From: JANNRA01 sp031401035
GTDB lineage: Bacteria > Desulfobacterota > Binatia > HRBIN30 > CADEER01
Direction: 5' to 3'
Assembly: GCA_031401035.1 (NCBI GenBank)
Contig: JANNRA010000205.1
Coordinates: forward strand, 1 to 52,137
Length of the DNA: 52,137 nt
Positions 44,126-52,137 of the stretch are shown one piece after another (position 1 is the first letter of the stretch; every line of letters begins with the position of its first letter). The notes under the pieces are model-generated. The model did no database searches and had not been told where the DNA came from. It saw only the letters and a program-made list of their open reading frames with translations. Position numbers and translations under genes: made by a program.

Positions 44126-45052
44126 ATGAGTAAGGCTGTGGCGCTGGCGGGTGCGCTGTTCATGGGCGCCGCGGCAATGGGCGCCGCGGGATGTTCGCTC
44201 GCTCGACCGGACGAGCCCGAAGCCATCGCCACGGCGGCCCCGACCGTCCGCACGGTCGCGCCGGCCTCCGCCGCGACGCCGGCGCCAGGGCAGCAGGCGA
44301 TGCCGACGGTCTCGGGCACGCCGACGCCGCCGGCCGGTGACGCCCTGTCCACGCGCCCCATCGGCGACGAGAAAGCCGCGGCGGCCGCCAAGCGCGCCGG
44401 CAAGGATGTCGGCCCAGTCGTCAACTATGCCGGCATCGCCCGCGCCGACGGCAAGCGCGTCGCGTCGGTGGGCAAGAACGCCCAGGGCATTCCCATCTAC
44501 CGTCACCCGGTCGGTTCGGGCTTCATGATCGTCATCGAGGGCAAGCCCGGCATCAATAACGTCGAGGTCGGGCGCAGCAACTACCGTTACAAGGAAGACG
44601 ACCCGACGCTGCACCCGGACCTGCAGATCCAGGTCTCGCGCCCGCTCGGCGACGGCAATCCGGCGGTGTGCGACTCGCGCAAGCCGAACCTGGGCGGCAT
44701 CCCGGCGGTCGTTCCGCCGAGCTTCGCGGAGACGGCCAAGGTGAGCGCGGCGCTGAATGACTTCTCGTGCCGCTTCGAGACGTTCATCGAGTCCAACGCC
44801 TCCTGCACGCTCAACCAGTTCGGCGACTTCGAATTCCTCGGCGGCAAGGACAGCAAGGTCCAATTCTGCATGGTGGTGGCGCGCACGTGGGGCTTCCCGA
44901 GCGGTGACACCCTGGTCACCGTGCGGCTGCTCGACACCGACGGCAACCCGGGCCCGGTCAGCCGCTTCATCATCCAGTACAAGCCCAACCCCACTCCACA
45001 ACCCAAACCCGCGGCGGCCCCGACGCCGACTCCCCAGAGGCGACGCCTATGA
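44126..45052 (+). CDS. Lipoprotein with the unnamed 'GDGxxxVCD' secreted domain
   Basis: A 308-residue predicted lipoprotein (AAMGAAGCS lipobox). The ATG at 44126 has GGAGG at 6 bases; two upstream ATGs are less likely. A Pro/Ala/Thr linker (30-95) leads to a domain at about 99-285 that is shared, twice, with the gene at 45634: IYRHPVGSGFMIVIE, PDLQIQVSRPLGDG, AVCDSRKP, LNDFSCRFETF, VQFCMVVARTW, DTLVTVRLLDTDGNPGPVS. Five cysteines suggest disulfides. No known family is recognised. It overlaps the next gene (ATGA) and sits divergently to the AMIN lipoprotein. Confidence 0.8.
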   Translation: MSKAVALAGALFMGAAAMGAAGCSLARPDEPEAIATAAPTVRTVAPASAATPAPGQQAMPTVSGTPTPPAGDALSTRPIGDEKAAAAAKRAGKDVGPVVNYAGIARADGKRVASVGKNAQGIPIYRHPVGSGFMIVIEGKPGINNVEVGRSNYRYKEDDPTLHPDLQIQVSRPLGDGNPAVCDSRKPNLGGIPAVVPPSFAETAKVSAALNDFSCRFETFIESNASCTLNQFGDFEFLGGKDSKVQFCMVVARTWGFPSGDTLVTVRLLDTDGNPGPVSRFIIQYKPNPTPQPKPAAAPTPTPQRRRL

Positions 45053-45516
45053 ATACTCGTCGTTCCATGCTCGTCACGCGGCCAGCCCTGGCGCTCGCCG
45101 CGACCCTCTTCGCCGCCGCCTTCGCGGGTTGCGGCGGCTGCAACGGCGACGCGCCGCCGCCGCCGGCAGCGTCGCCCACCGCCGCCGCCGTCGCGCCGGA
45201 CGCCGTGCCGGCGGTCACGGCGCCAGCCGCCGCAGCGGACGCCGACGTCGACTGCTTCGTCATTGTCGATGCCGAGCCCGACTTCGGCGCCCCGCCGCTG
45301 ACCGTCAACTTCGTCACCGAGACCGACTGCACCGGCGAGCCGGTGACCTTCAGTTGGGATTTCGGCGATGGCAGCAAGGGCGGTAACGACGCCAAGCCGA
45401 GCCACGCCTACGACAAGCCCGGCGATTACATCGCCGTCGTGACGGTGACGGCGCCCGATGGCGGCGAGGGGACCGACGAGATCGATATCACGGTCGATGC
45501 GGATCTGGCCGACTGA
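45049..45516 (+). CDS. PKD-domain lipoprotein
   Basis: A 155-residue predicted lipoprotein (lipobox AFAGC). After an Ala/Pro-rich linker, residues 68-150 are one PKD domain, an immunoglobulin-like fold in surface proteins: FVTETDCTGEPVTFSWDFGD, SHAYDKPGDYIAVVTV. It starts in the stop codon of the preceding gene (ATGA) and thus is co-translated with it. It may form a surface complex with its neighbours. Confidence 0.85.
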   Translation: MNTRRSMLVTRPALALAATLFAAAFAGCGGCNGDAPPPPAASPTAAAVAPDAVPAVTAPAAAADADVDCFVIVDAEPDFGAPPLTVNFVTETDCTGEPVTFSWDFGDGSKGGNDAKPSHAYDKPGDYIAVVTVTAPDGGEGTDEIDITVDADLAD

Positions 45517-45633
45517 CCGAGGGGACCTGGGGATTGTGGAGGGCGGGTCTCCCCGGACCCGCTTTCCGATCACCGCAATCCCCCGCCGACCACAAGTTCC
45601 ATAAACCGCTCGCGCCGTGCATCCTCCCTGGTG

Positions 45634-47550
45634 ATGATCCGGCGCATCCTCCTGGCCAGCCTGCTGCTGGCGACCGCCGCGGCGGGGCAGTCGTTTCGCG
45701 ATGCGAACTGCGACGGGACGGTGACCGAGAGCGACCGTGCCGCGGTCGTCGGCAACCTCTTCACCGCCACGGCCCCCAGCTGCGCCGCCGCCGATGTCAA
45801 CCGCGACGGCGGACGCGGCGCCGCCGACCTCGTCGCCTTCGCCCTCGGCCCGCGCGTCAGCTTCATCGGTCTCGCCAGCCCGGACGGCCAGCCCGCGTCG
45901 CCACTCGGGACGCTGCCGGACGGCGCACCGGTGTACTATCGCAGCGCCGGCTTCAGCTTCCTGCTGGTCGTCGAGGCGGCCCCGCCGCCGTCCGGTGCGG
46001 CCATCGGGGTGACGACGTTCGACAGTCTGGCCGGCGATCCCAGCCGCCGGCCGGACTTCCAGATCCTCCTCGATCGCGGCGTCGGCGATGGCAGCCGCGC
46101 CGTCTGCGACGAGTTCGGCGTGCCCGGCGTCGCCGGCCTCGACTTCGCCGCGACGCAGGGCGTCGCCGATTCGATCAATGACCTCGCCTGCCGCTTCGAC
46201 GTCACGACGCGCCGCAACGCGACCTGTACCCAGGACGCCTTCGGCCAGCTCAACTTCGTCGCCGCCGGAAGCCGCGCCCAGTTCTGTCTGCCGGTGACGG
46301 CGTCGATGGCGTTCGCCGGCGGCGAGACCCGCCTCGCAGTGCAGGTGCGCGACGAGACGGGCCTGCTCGGCCCGGTGCAGGAGATGGTGCTGCAGGTTGG
46401 CAGCGGGCCACCGCCGGCGACGTTCACGCCGCGGCCGCCGACGCCGACGCGCACCGCCACCGCGACGGCCTCGGCGACCCCCACCGCCAGCGCCACGCGC
46501 ACCGCCAGCAATACGCCGAGCCAGACCCCGACGCGCACGTTCACCCGCTCGGCGACACCGACCCGCACCAGCACCGCGACGCCGTCGCCGCCGGCCACCG
46601 CGACGCGCTCGAACACGCCGTCGCCGTCGCCGACGGCGTCGCCCTCGCATACCGGCACGCCGACGCGCACCCCGCCGGCCAGCGCCACCGGCACCCGCAG
46701 CGGCACCCCGACGCGCACCGCGCGCGGTGCGACGGTCACCGCCACCGCGTCCACCACCCCGACGCTGACGCCGACGCGCACCGCGACCCCGACGCGCACC
46801 GCGACCGTCCCGACGCCGACGGCTACCCGCACCGTCACGGTGGCTGGGACGCCGACGCGCACCGGAACGCGCACCCGCACCGCCACCGCCACCGGCACCA
46901 GCGTGCCGTCACCGACGGTGACGCGGACGCGCACGATCACGGAGACACCGAGCGCGACGCCCGACGCCAGCGGTCCCGAGATCACCTTCTTCGGCATCAC
47001 CCGCGCCGATGACATGCTGCTCGACCCGGACGGCATGCAGGGCGATATCCCGGTCTACCAACCCGCCTTCGGCTTTGCGTTTTCCCTCGTCGTCGAGGCG
47101 CGGGCCGGCGCCTCGGGCGCGCGCGTCGGCCTGTCGAGCTTCAACGAGGGCAGCACGCCGGATCTGCAGATCCAGGTGACGCGGCCCCTCGGCGACGGCA
47201 GCGCCGACGTCTGCGACGACGCACCGCCGTTGCTCGGCGGCGTGCCGGCGACCAACCCGCCGAGCTTCGCCGACACGCCGCAGAACGCCGATCGCCTCAA
47301 CGACCTCGGTTGCCGCTTCATCGACGGCAGCGGCGGGCGCATCGGTCGCCAATGCGGCGACAACACCGCCTGCGTGCTCGGTACCGACGGCACCTTCGGT
47401 TGCGTCAGCGAGCGCGCCTCGGTGCAGTTCTGCGGCTTCATCGCCCAGATCCTCAGCTTCCAGACCGGCGAGACGCTGGTCACCGTTCGTGTCCGCGACG
47501 TGCGCGGCAACCTGGGCCCGGCGAAGCAACTGCTGGTGCGGCTGCGCTAG
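45634..47550 (+). CDS. Secreted dockerin-like protein with two copies of the unnamed secreted domain
   Basis: A 638-residue exported protein. After a short signal (ILLASLLLATAAAGQ) comes a dockerin/EF-hand-like pair of calcium loops (DANCDGTVTESD, DVNRDGGRGAADL). Copy A of the unnamed domain spans about 74-256, a very long Thr-Pro-Ala-Arg linker 263-446, and copy B 448-638. Shared motifs with the lipoprotein at 44126 include PVY, GFxFxLVVE, PDLQIQV-RPLGDGS, VCD, NDLGCRF, VQFC, GETLVTVRVRD and GNLGPA. No catalytic motif is apparent; an adhesion or structural role is a guess. The GTG 3 bases upstream is an alternative start. Confidence 0.8.
   Translation: MIRRILLASLLLATAAAGQSFRDANCDGTVTESDRAAVVGNLFTATAPSCAAADVNRDGGRGAADLVAFALGPRVSFIGLASPDGQPASPLGTLPDGAPVYYRSAGFSFLLVVEAAPPPSGAAIGVTTFDSLAGDPSRRPDFQILLDRGVGDGSRAVCDEFGVPGVAGLDFAATQGVADSINDLACRFDVTTRRNATCTQDAFGQLNFVAAGSRAQFCLPVTASMAFAGGETRLAVQVRDETGLLGPVQEMVLQVGSGPPPATFTPRPPTPTRTATATASATPTASATRTASNTPSQTPTRTFTRSATPTRTSTATPSPPATATRSNTPSPSPTASPSHTGTPTRTPPASATGTRSGTPTRTARGATVTATASTTPTLTPTRTATPTRTATVPTPTATRTVTVAGTPTRTGTRTRTATATGTSVPSPTVTRTRTITETPSATPDASGPEITFFGITRADDMLLDPDGMQGDIPVYQPAFGFAFSLVVEARAGASGARVGLSSFNEGSTPDLQIQVTRPLGDGSADVCDDAPPLLGGVPATNPPSFADTPQNADRLNDLGCRFIDGSGGRIGRQCGDNTACVLGTDGTFGCVSERASVQFCGFIAQILSFQTGETLVTVRVRDVRGNLGPAKQLLVRLR
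46431..46960. repeat. Low-complexity Thr-Pro-Arg-Ala coding repeat
   Basis: About 530 bases of degenerate short repeats (acgccgacgcgcaccgcgac and variants) encode the linker between the two domains of the 45634 gene. The repeats also open long artefactual frames on the other strand. Thr-rich linkers of this kind are often O-glycosylated. Confidence 0.85.
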
Positions 47551-47604
47551 AAGGCGGCAGCCGCGCCCTCCACGTCAGGGCACCGCGACGGCGCGACGGT
47601 GGAG

Positions 47605-48672
47605 CTAGTGCACCGTCGGCAGGGCGATGTCGGCGCGCTGCTCGAGCTCGTGCAGCACCCCCTTGGCGATGGCGACGAAGGCCTGCGCCTCGGGGCTGTC
47701 GGGTGCGGCGCTGACCACCGGGCGGCCGGCATCCATGCTCTCGCGGATGCCGCGCACCAGCGGCACCTCGCCGAGGAATGGGATCGACAACTCCGCCGCC
47801 AATCGCCGCCCGCCGCCGTGGCCGAAGATCTCCGCCCGCTCGCCGCAGCCGCCGCAGACGTGGAAGCTCATGTTCTCCACCACGCCGAGCACCGGCGTGT
47901 TGACCTGATTGAACATGGCGATACCGCGCTGCACGTCGAGCAGCGCCACGTCCTGCGGCGTGGTGACGATGACGCCGCCGCTGAGCGGCGCCTGCTGCGT
48001 GATGGTGAGCTGTGCGTCGCCGGTTCCGGGCGGCAGATCGAGCACCAGCACGTCGAGATCGCCCCACTCCACCTCGCGCAGGAACTGCGTCAACAGCTTG
48101 GTGATCATCGGCCCGCGCCAGATTACCGGCTGCCCGGGCTGAATGAACAGACCGAGCGAGATCGCCTTCAGTCCGTGGCGCTCGATCGGCACGATGCGCT
48201 CCTGCGCGCTGCTGCTCGGCCGTTCGTCGAGCCCGAGCATGAGCGGCACGCTGGGTCCGTACACGTCGGCGTCGAGCAGGCCGACGCGCTGGCCGAGGCC
48301 GTGCAGCGCCAGCGCCAGGTTGACCGCGACGGTGGACTTGCCGACGCCGCCCTTGCCGCTGGCGACGGCGACGATGTGGCGGATGCCGGGAATGCCCGGC
48401 GTCTTCGCCGGCGCCGCCGGCTTCGGCTTCTCCGGCTCCTGGATGACGATCTCGACCGTGCCGACGCCGGTCATGGCGCGCACCCGATCGCGTACGGCGC
48501 GCGAGATCTCGTCGATGGTCTCGCTCTTGGTCGTGTTCATCGCCAGGGTGACCGTGATCCCGGCGCTGGCGATCTCGATGTCACGAACGATGCCGAACGA
48601 CACGATGTCGCGCGTGAAGCCCGGGTACTTGACCTCTTTGAGGCCTGCGAGGATCTCCTGCGGCGTCGCCAT
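47605..48672 (-). CDS. mrp: Mrp/ApbC-family Fe-S cluster carrier ATPase
   Basis: Mrp/NBP35 proteins bind and transfer iron-sulfur clusters using ATP. The 355-residue protein has an N-terminal DUF59 (MIP18-like) domain (ILAGLKEVKYPGFTRDIVSF) and the ParA-like ATPase with deviant Walker A GKGGVGKST, switch segment DADVYGPSVP, LDLPPGTGDAQLT, and the CGGCGE cysteine pair for the cluster. Length is typical. A substrate with [4Fe-4S], such as the AOR or Fnr-like proteins here, would be a natural client. Confidence 0.95.
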   Translation of the reverse strand: MATPQEILAGLKEVKYPGFTRDIVSFGIVRDIEIASAGITVTLAMNTTKSETIDEISRAVRDRVRAMTGVGTVEIVIQEPEKPKPAAPAKTPGIPGIRHIVAVASGKGGVGKSTVAVNLALALHGLGQRVGLLDADVYGPSVPLMLGLDERPSSSAQERIVPIERHGLKAISLGLFIQPGQPVIWRGPMITKLLTQFLREVEWGDLDVLVLDLPPGTGDAQLTITQQAPLSGGVIVTTPQDVALLDVQRGIAMFNQVNTPVLGVVENMSFHVCGGCGERAEIFGHGGGRRLAAELSIPFLGEVPLVRGIRESMDAGRPVVSAAPDSPEAQAFVAIAKGVLHELEQRADIALPTVH

Positions 48673-48768
48673 GGACCCCGGACCCTAGCCGCTCGCGCCG
48701 AAGCAGGCGAGTGGGGGCGGCGGGCGCCGACCCTACCCCTGGCGCCGGCGGCGGTGTAGGCGTTCAGC

Positions 48769-49704
48769 ATGTCCGCCCCCATCCGTTTCGGCCTCTTCCT
48801 CCCGCAGGGCGATGTACCGCCGGCGACGCTGCGCGCCACCGCCCAGGCCGCCGAGCGCCTCGGCTTCCATTCGCTGTGGGTCTACGATCACCTGTACGAC
48901 TATCCGTCCCCCGAGCAGCCCGAGGTGCTCGAGTGCCTGAGCCTGCTCGGGGTCCTCGCCGGCTGGACCGAACGCATCCGCCTCGGCTCGCTGGTGCTCT
49001 GCGACGGCTATCGCAACCCGGCCCTGACGGCGAAGATGGCGGCGACCCTCGACGTGCTCTCCGGCGGCCGCCTCGAGTTCGGCTACGGCGCCGGCTGGCA
49101 CGAGGCGGAGACGCGCGGCTACGGCTATGACTTCCCGTCCCCGGCGACGCGTATCGCGCGCATGGAGGAGGGCGTGGCGATCATCAAGGCGCTGTGGCAG
49201 GGCGGTCCGGCGACGCTCGACGGCGTGCACCACCGCATCCGCGAGGCGCGCTGCCTGCCGCGGCCGCTGCAGGCGCCGCACCCGCCGATCACCATAGGCG
49301 GCGGCGGCGAGAAGCTGCTGCTGCGCGCCGTCGCCCGCCACGCCGACATCTGGAACTACTTTCCCATCCCGCTGCCCCAGTACGAGCACAAGCGGGCGGT
49401 GCTGCACGCCCACTGCGCGGCGCTGGGACGCGATGCCGCGTCCCTCGACCAGTCGCTGATGGTGCCGCTGGTGACGGCGCGGCGCGAGAAGGACGTGCGC
49501 GACCAGCTCGAGGCGGCGCGCCGCCGCGGCGGCACGTTCGCCTACGATGACCAGCTGGTGCAGGGCACGCCGGACATCGTCGTGCCGCGCCTGCTCGACT
49601 ATCAGCGCCGCGGCGTGACGCTGTTCATCCTGGTCCTGCCCGATCCGACCGATCTGGCGCAGGTGGAGTTCGTCGCCGCGCAGGTGATGGCGGAACTGGC
49701 CTAG
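48769..49704 (+). CDS. Luciferase-like (LLM) F420- or FMN-dependent oxidoreductase
   Basis: A 311-residue TIM-barrel flavin/F420 enzyme of the luciferase-like monooxygenase superfamily. Signatures: IRFGLFLPQGDVPPATL, GFHSLWVYDHLYDYPS, LGSLVLCDGYRNPALTAKMA, SGGRLEFGYGAGWHEAE and PITIGGGGEKLLL. It is likely in the actinobacterial-like F420-dependent branch, but FMN use cannot be excluded. No ribosome site is clear. The substrate is unknown. Confidence 0.92.
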   Translation: MSAPIRFGLFLPQGDVPPATLRATAQAAERLGFHSLWVYDHLYDYPSPEQPEVLECLSLLGVLAGWTERIRLGSLVLCDGYRNPALTAKMAATLDVLSGGRLEFGYGAGWHEAETRGYGYDFPSPATRIARMEEGVAIIKALWQGGPATLDGVHHRIREARCLPRPLQAPHPPITIGGGGEKLLLRAVARHADIWNYFPIPLPQYEHKRAVLHAHCAALGRDAASLDQSLMVPLVTARREKDVRDQLEAARRRGGTFAYDDQLVQGTPDIVVPRLLDYQRRGVTLFILVLPDPTDLAQVEFVAAQVMAELA

Positions 49705-49800
49705 TCCCCGCTCCGATTCCCTGGTCGGGACGGCCCCGGGGCCTCGCATCTGACAGCGCGAATGTGGTCATCTGCGGCCATGTGTGCTTTCTCCCGCCGC

Positions 49801-52020
49801 ATGGCGCTTCTTCGCACCCTGACCCTGGTCGTCCTCCTCCTCGTCCCGGCGCCGCGCGCTCCGGCCGGCCTTGCCGACGCGTGTGTCGGCGACTGCGACG
49901 GCGACGGCATGGTGGCGATCAACGAGTTGATCGCCGGCGTCGGCATCGCCCTCGGCCAGCAGCCCGTGTCGACCTGCGCGAACATCGACCGCAACGGCGA
50001 CGGCGCGGTGACGGTCGAGGAGCTGATCGCCGCCGTGCGCGCCGCCCTCGACGGCTGTCCGGGGTCGCCGACCGCGACGCCCACCGACGCGCCGACGGCG
50101 ATGCCGACGGCGACCGCCGCCGTGACGCTGACGCTGACGGCCAGCGCGACGCCGACGCTGCCGGTGACCGAGGTCCCCAGTGCGACCGCGCCCGCCACAC
50201 CCACCGCGACCGCTCCGCCGACGCTGAGCGCGACGCCGAGCTTCACGCCGACGGCGACGGCGACGCCGTTCGGGGCACCGACCGATCTCGTCGTCGCCAT
50301 CGACGGCGGCGACGTACGCCTGGTCTGGAACAACCCCGATCCGCTCGGCGGGTTCACGCAGGCGCGCGTGCTGCGCCGCCTGAACGCCGCGGTCGACGGG
50401 CCCGACGACGCAGCGGCGGAGACGGTGTTCTCCGGCGCCGCCAGCAACGCCGCGCATCCGTTGCTGGCTCTGCTGCCGAACGTGCCCGAGGACAATCGCA
50501 CCTACCATTACGCCGTCTTCGCCTGCAGCGCGGCGGGCAGCTGCGGCGCCGACGGCGCGGCGGCGACGTTGACGCCGACGCTGCCCGACGTGTTGCGCGG
50601 CGGCGGCTACGTCATCCACTGGCGGCATGCGTCGGCCGACGTGTGCAGCGACAAAACCAACCTCGGCACGGCTGCCAACCCGATCGTTCCCGACTGGTGG
50701 AAGAGCTGCGATGCCAATTGCCCGGCGCCGCCGGGCGAGAGCACCGCCACCGCGCGGCAACTCAACGACGAGGGGCGCGACGAGTCGGTGCGCATCGGTC
50801 AGGCCTTCGACATCCTGCGCCTACCGGTCGGCCGCGTCCTGTCGAGCGAGTTCTGCCGCAACGTCGGCACCGCCGAGCTGATGGACCTCGGCGCGCCGAT
50901 CGAGCAGCTGCCGTCGATCACCTTCTTCGTCTACGACGAGGCCAACCGCTGCGCGAACTCCTACGAGCTGATCGCCGAGGCGCCGGCGGCGGGGACCAAT
51001 ACCGCCATCATCGGCCACGCCGGCTTTCCGTCGCCGGCCTGTCCGGTCATCGGTACCCTCGCCTGGGGGGAGGCGGCGATCTTCAAGCCGGACGGGGCGG
51101 GCGGCACGCCGTTCGTGACGCGCGTCAGCGACGACGAGTGGGCCGATCTGCTGCCCGCCGGGCCGAGCGGCCTGTCGGCCGGCATCGAGGCGACGCACGT
51201 CCGCCTGACCTGGAGCAACGGGCCGGCCTACCCGCGCGTGCGCGTGCTACGCCGACTCAACGATGCGGTCGCCGGGCCGGCGGACCCGGACGCGACGCTG
51301 GTCTTCAGCGGCGTCACCGACACCCTGCTCGACCCGGTCAGCAACCTGCTGCCCGGTACGCCGAGCGAGCCGCGCACCTACCACTACGCGGTCTACGGGT
51401 GCGTCGGCTCGTCCTGCGAAACCGTCGGCACCGCGACCTTCATCTCGCCGACCCTCGCCCAACTGCTGCGCGCCGGCGGCTACACCATCTTCTTCCGCCA
51501 CGCCTCGGCGCGTCTGTGCGCCGACAACACCGATCTCGGGACGGCGGCGAACACGACGGTGCCGAACTGGTGGAAGAGCTGCGACGCCACCTGTCCGCTG
51601 CCGCCCGACGTGACCACCGCTACCGCCCGGCAACTCAGCGACGTCGGCCGCATCGAAGCGACCAGCATCGGCGCCGCCTTCGCCGCGCAGGGCTTCCCGG
51701 TCGGGCGCGTCATCTCGAGCGAGTTCTGCCGCGCCGTGCAGACCGCCGAGCTGGCCGACTTCGGAGCGCCGATCGAGCAGTCGCCGGCGGTGACCTTCTT
51801 CGTCTACGACGAGGCCGGCCGTTGCGAGGCGACGCGCGTCCTGCTCGCCGAACGGCCGACCGCCGGCAGCAACACGGCGATCATCAGCCACTCCGGCAAC
51901 GACTGTCCTCCCATCAGCGGTCTCAGCATGGGCGGCGCGGCGATCTACCGACCCAACCCCGGCGGCGGCGCCACCTTCGTCACCGCCCTCAACTGGGAGC
52001 AGTGGGGTACGCTGCCGTAG
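49801..52020 (+). CDS. Secreted protein with tandem Fn3-like plus histidine-phosphatase units
   Basis: A 739-residue exported protein. Signal (TLTLVVLLLVPAP), two calcium-loop EF-hand/dockerin-like motifs (GDCDGDGMVAINEL, DRNGDGAVTVEEL), a Thr-Pro-Ala linker (85-157), then two units of about 290 residues. Each unit has an Fn3-like part and a histidine phosphatase-like part with the catalytic RH (R275-H276; R566-H567), a second Arg (SSEFCR; R353 and R644) and a second His (H406 and H697). RHG is replaced by RHA. Copy 2 keeps the R-A-x-Q-T-A motif best. The start is uncertain (in-frame ATGs at 49762 and 49780). Confidence 0.82.
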   Translation: MALLRTLTLVVLLLVPAPRAPAGLADACVGDCDGDGMVAINELIAGVGIALGQQPVSTCANIDRNGDGAVTVEELIAAVRAALDGCPGSPTATPTDAPTAMPTATAAVTLTLTASATPTLPVTEVPSATAPATPTATAPPTLSATPSFTPTATATPFGAPTDLVVAIDGGDVRLVWNNPDPLGGFTQARVLRRLNAAVDGPDDAAAETVFSGAASNAAHPLLALLPNVPEDNRTYHYAVFACSAAGSCGADGAAATLTPTLPDVLRGGGYVIHWRHASADVCSDKTNLGTAANPIVPDWWKSCDANCPAPPGESTATARQLNDEGRDESVRIGQAFDILRLPVGRVLSSEFCRNVGTAELMDLGAPIEQLPSITFFVYDEANRCANSYELIAEAPAAGTNTAIIGHAGFPSPACPVIGTLAWGEAAIFKPDGAGGTPFVTRVSDDEWADLLPAGPSGLSAGIEATHVRLTWSNGPAYPRVRVLRRLNDAVAGPADPDATLVFSGVTDTLLDPVSNLLPGTPSEPRTYHYAVYGCVGSSCETVGTATFISPTLAQLLRAGGYTIFFRHASARLCADNTDLGTAANTTVPNWWKSCDATCPLPPDVTTATARQLSDVGRIEATSIGAAFAAQGFPVGRVISSEFCRAVQTAELADFGAPIEQSPAVTFFVYDEAGRCEATRVLLAERPTAGSNTAIISHSGNDCPPISGLSMGGAAIYRPNPGGGATFVTALNWEQWGTLP

Positions 52021-52137
52021 CGGAGTGTTCCGCGCCATCGCGCCCGCTCTGCCACCGCCGGGCCCCGGCCGGATACTCTACCGCGCGGAATGTCCCACGC
52101 CATCGCGCCCGCCCTCCGACCGCCGGACCCGGGAGGG
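52021..52137. repeat. Imperfect direct repeat, 65-bp period, running off the window
   Basis: A sequence starting cggagtgttcc at 52021 is repeated, with changes, from 52086 (cggaatgtccc); both contain gccatcgcgcccgc and a ccgccgg-cccgg core. It lies after the last gene and stops at the window edge, so the full extent is unknown. It could be a dispersed intergenic element. Confidence 0.6.

Noticed and set aside
46431..46960. CRISPR-like array in the Thr-Pro repeat region
   Set aside because: The units are short and degenerate, in frame and translated, without regular unique spacers.
45936..47036. 366-codon minus-strand frame with repeated VRVGV units
   Set aside because: It is the complement of the Thr-Pro linker repeat of the secreted protein and has no signal or family match.

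Overview
The window is about 52 kb of very GC-rich DNA with closely packed genes on both strands. It looks chromosomal and bacterial. No name comes with it, but several traits together suggest an uncultured soil or groundwater lineage near the old Deltaproteobacteria (Candidatus Binatota / Desulfobacterota-like). These are many secreted proteins with Thr-Pro linkers, dockerin/EF-hand-like N-termini, many acyl-CoA and flavin enzymes, an F420/FMN-type luciferase-like oxidoreductase and a tungsten-type aldehyde oxidoreductase. This placement is inference from gene content.

Layout. 1-11 kb: a CoA-transferase III (cut by or starting at the window edge), a YihY membrane protein overlapping the DNA polymerase III delta subunit gene, a secreted diheme cytochrome c/beta-propeller protein, a REC-PAS4-histidine kinase, and a HerA-like ATPase. 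11-16.6 kb: a likely envelope operon of a DUF481 outer-membrane barrel, a 1318-residue AsmA/DUF748 protein and MscL. 16.6-22.5 kb: a small zinc-ribbon protein, two paralogous ferritin-like diiron proteins and a Crp/Fnr regulator with N-terminal cysteines, all leftward; a di-iron fatty acid hydroxylase-like membrane protein diverges from the regulator, followed by an aldehyde:ferredoxin oxidoreductase. 22.5-27 kb: a YebC-type protein, a small C-terminally anchored protein and a choice-of-anchor-B surface protein with two nearly identical C-terminal repeats.

27-34 kb is a rightward catabolic block: MoaD/ThiS-like sulfur carrier, Baeyer-Villiger-type monooxygenase, short-chain dehydrogenase, crotonase, two acyl-CoA dehydrogenase-fold enzymes and a zinc-free medium-chain reductase. 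The close spacing suggests one pathway for oxidising a lipid-like or cyclic substrate through CoA thioesters. The substrate cannot be read from the sequence. 34-39 kb: a metallophosphoesterase, a Tat-exported beta-carbonic anhydrase and two different L,D-transpeptidases in a coupled pair.

39-43 kb is the most disturbed part. It holds a frameshifted Mrr restriction gene, two near-identical tRNA-Leu genes about 2.4 kb apart (one with a damaged T arm), a HicAB toxin-antitoxin pair and gene-poor spacers. 43-52 kb carries envelope lipoproteins (HEAT, AMIN, PKD), two genes sharing three copies of an unnamed secreted domain, an Mrp/ApbC Fe-S carrier, a luciferase-like oxidoreductase and a secreted protein with a tandemly duplicated fibronectin-like plus histidine-phosphatase unit.

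The most unusual content is the diiron/Fnr/aldehyde oxidoreductase neighbourhood, the three-copy secreted domain, the duplicated exported phosphatase, the tRNA-Leu pair bracketing HicAB, and several palindromic repeat elements, one of them inserted in frame inside the AsmA gene.
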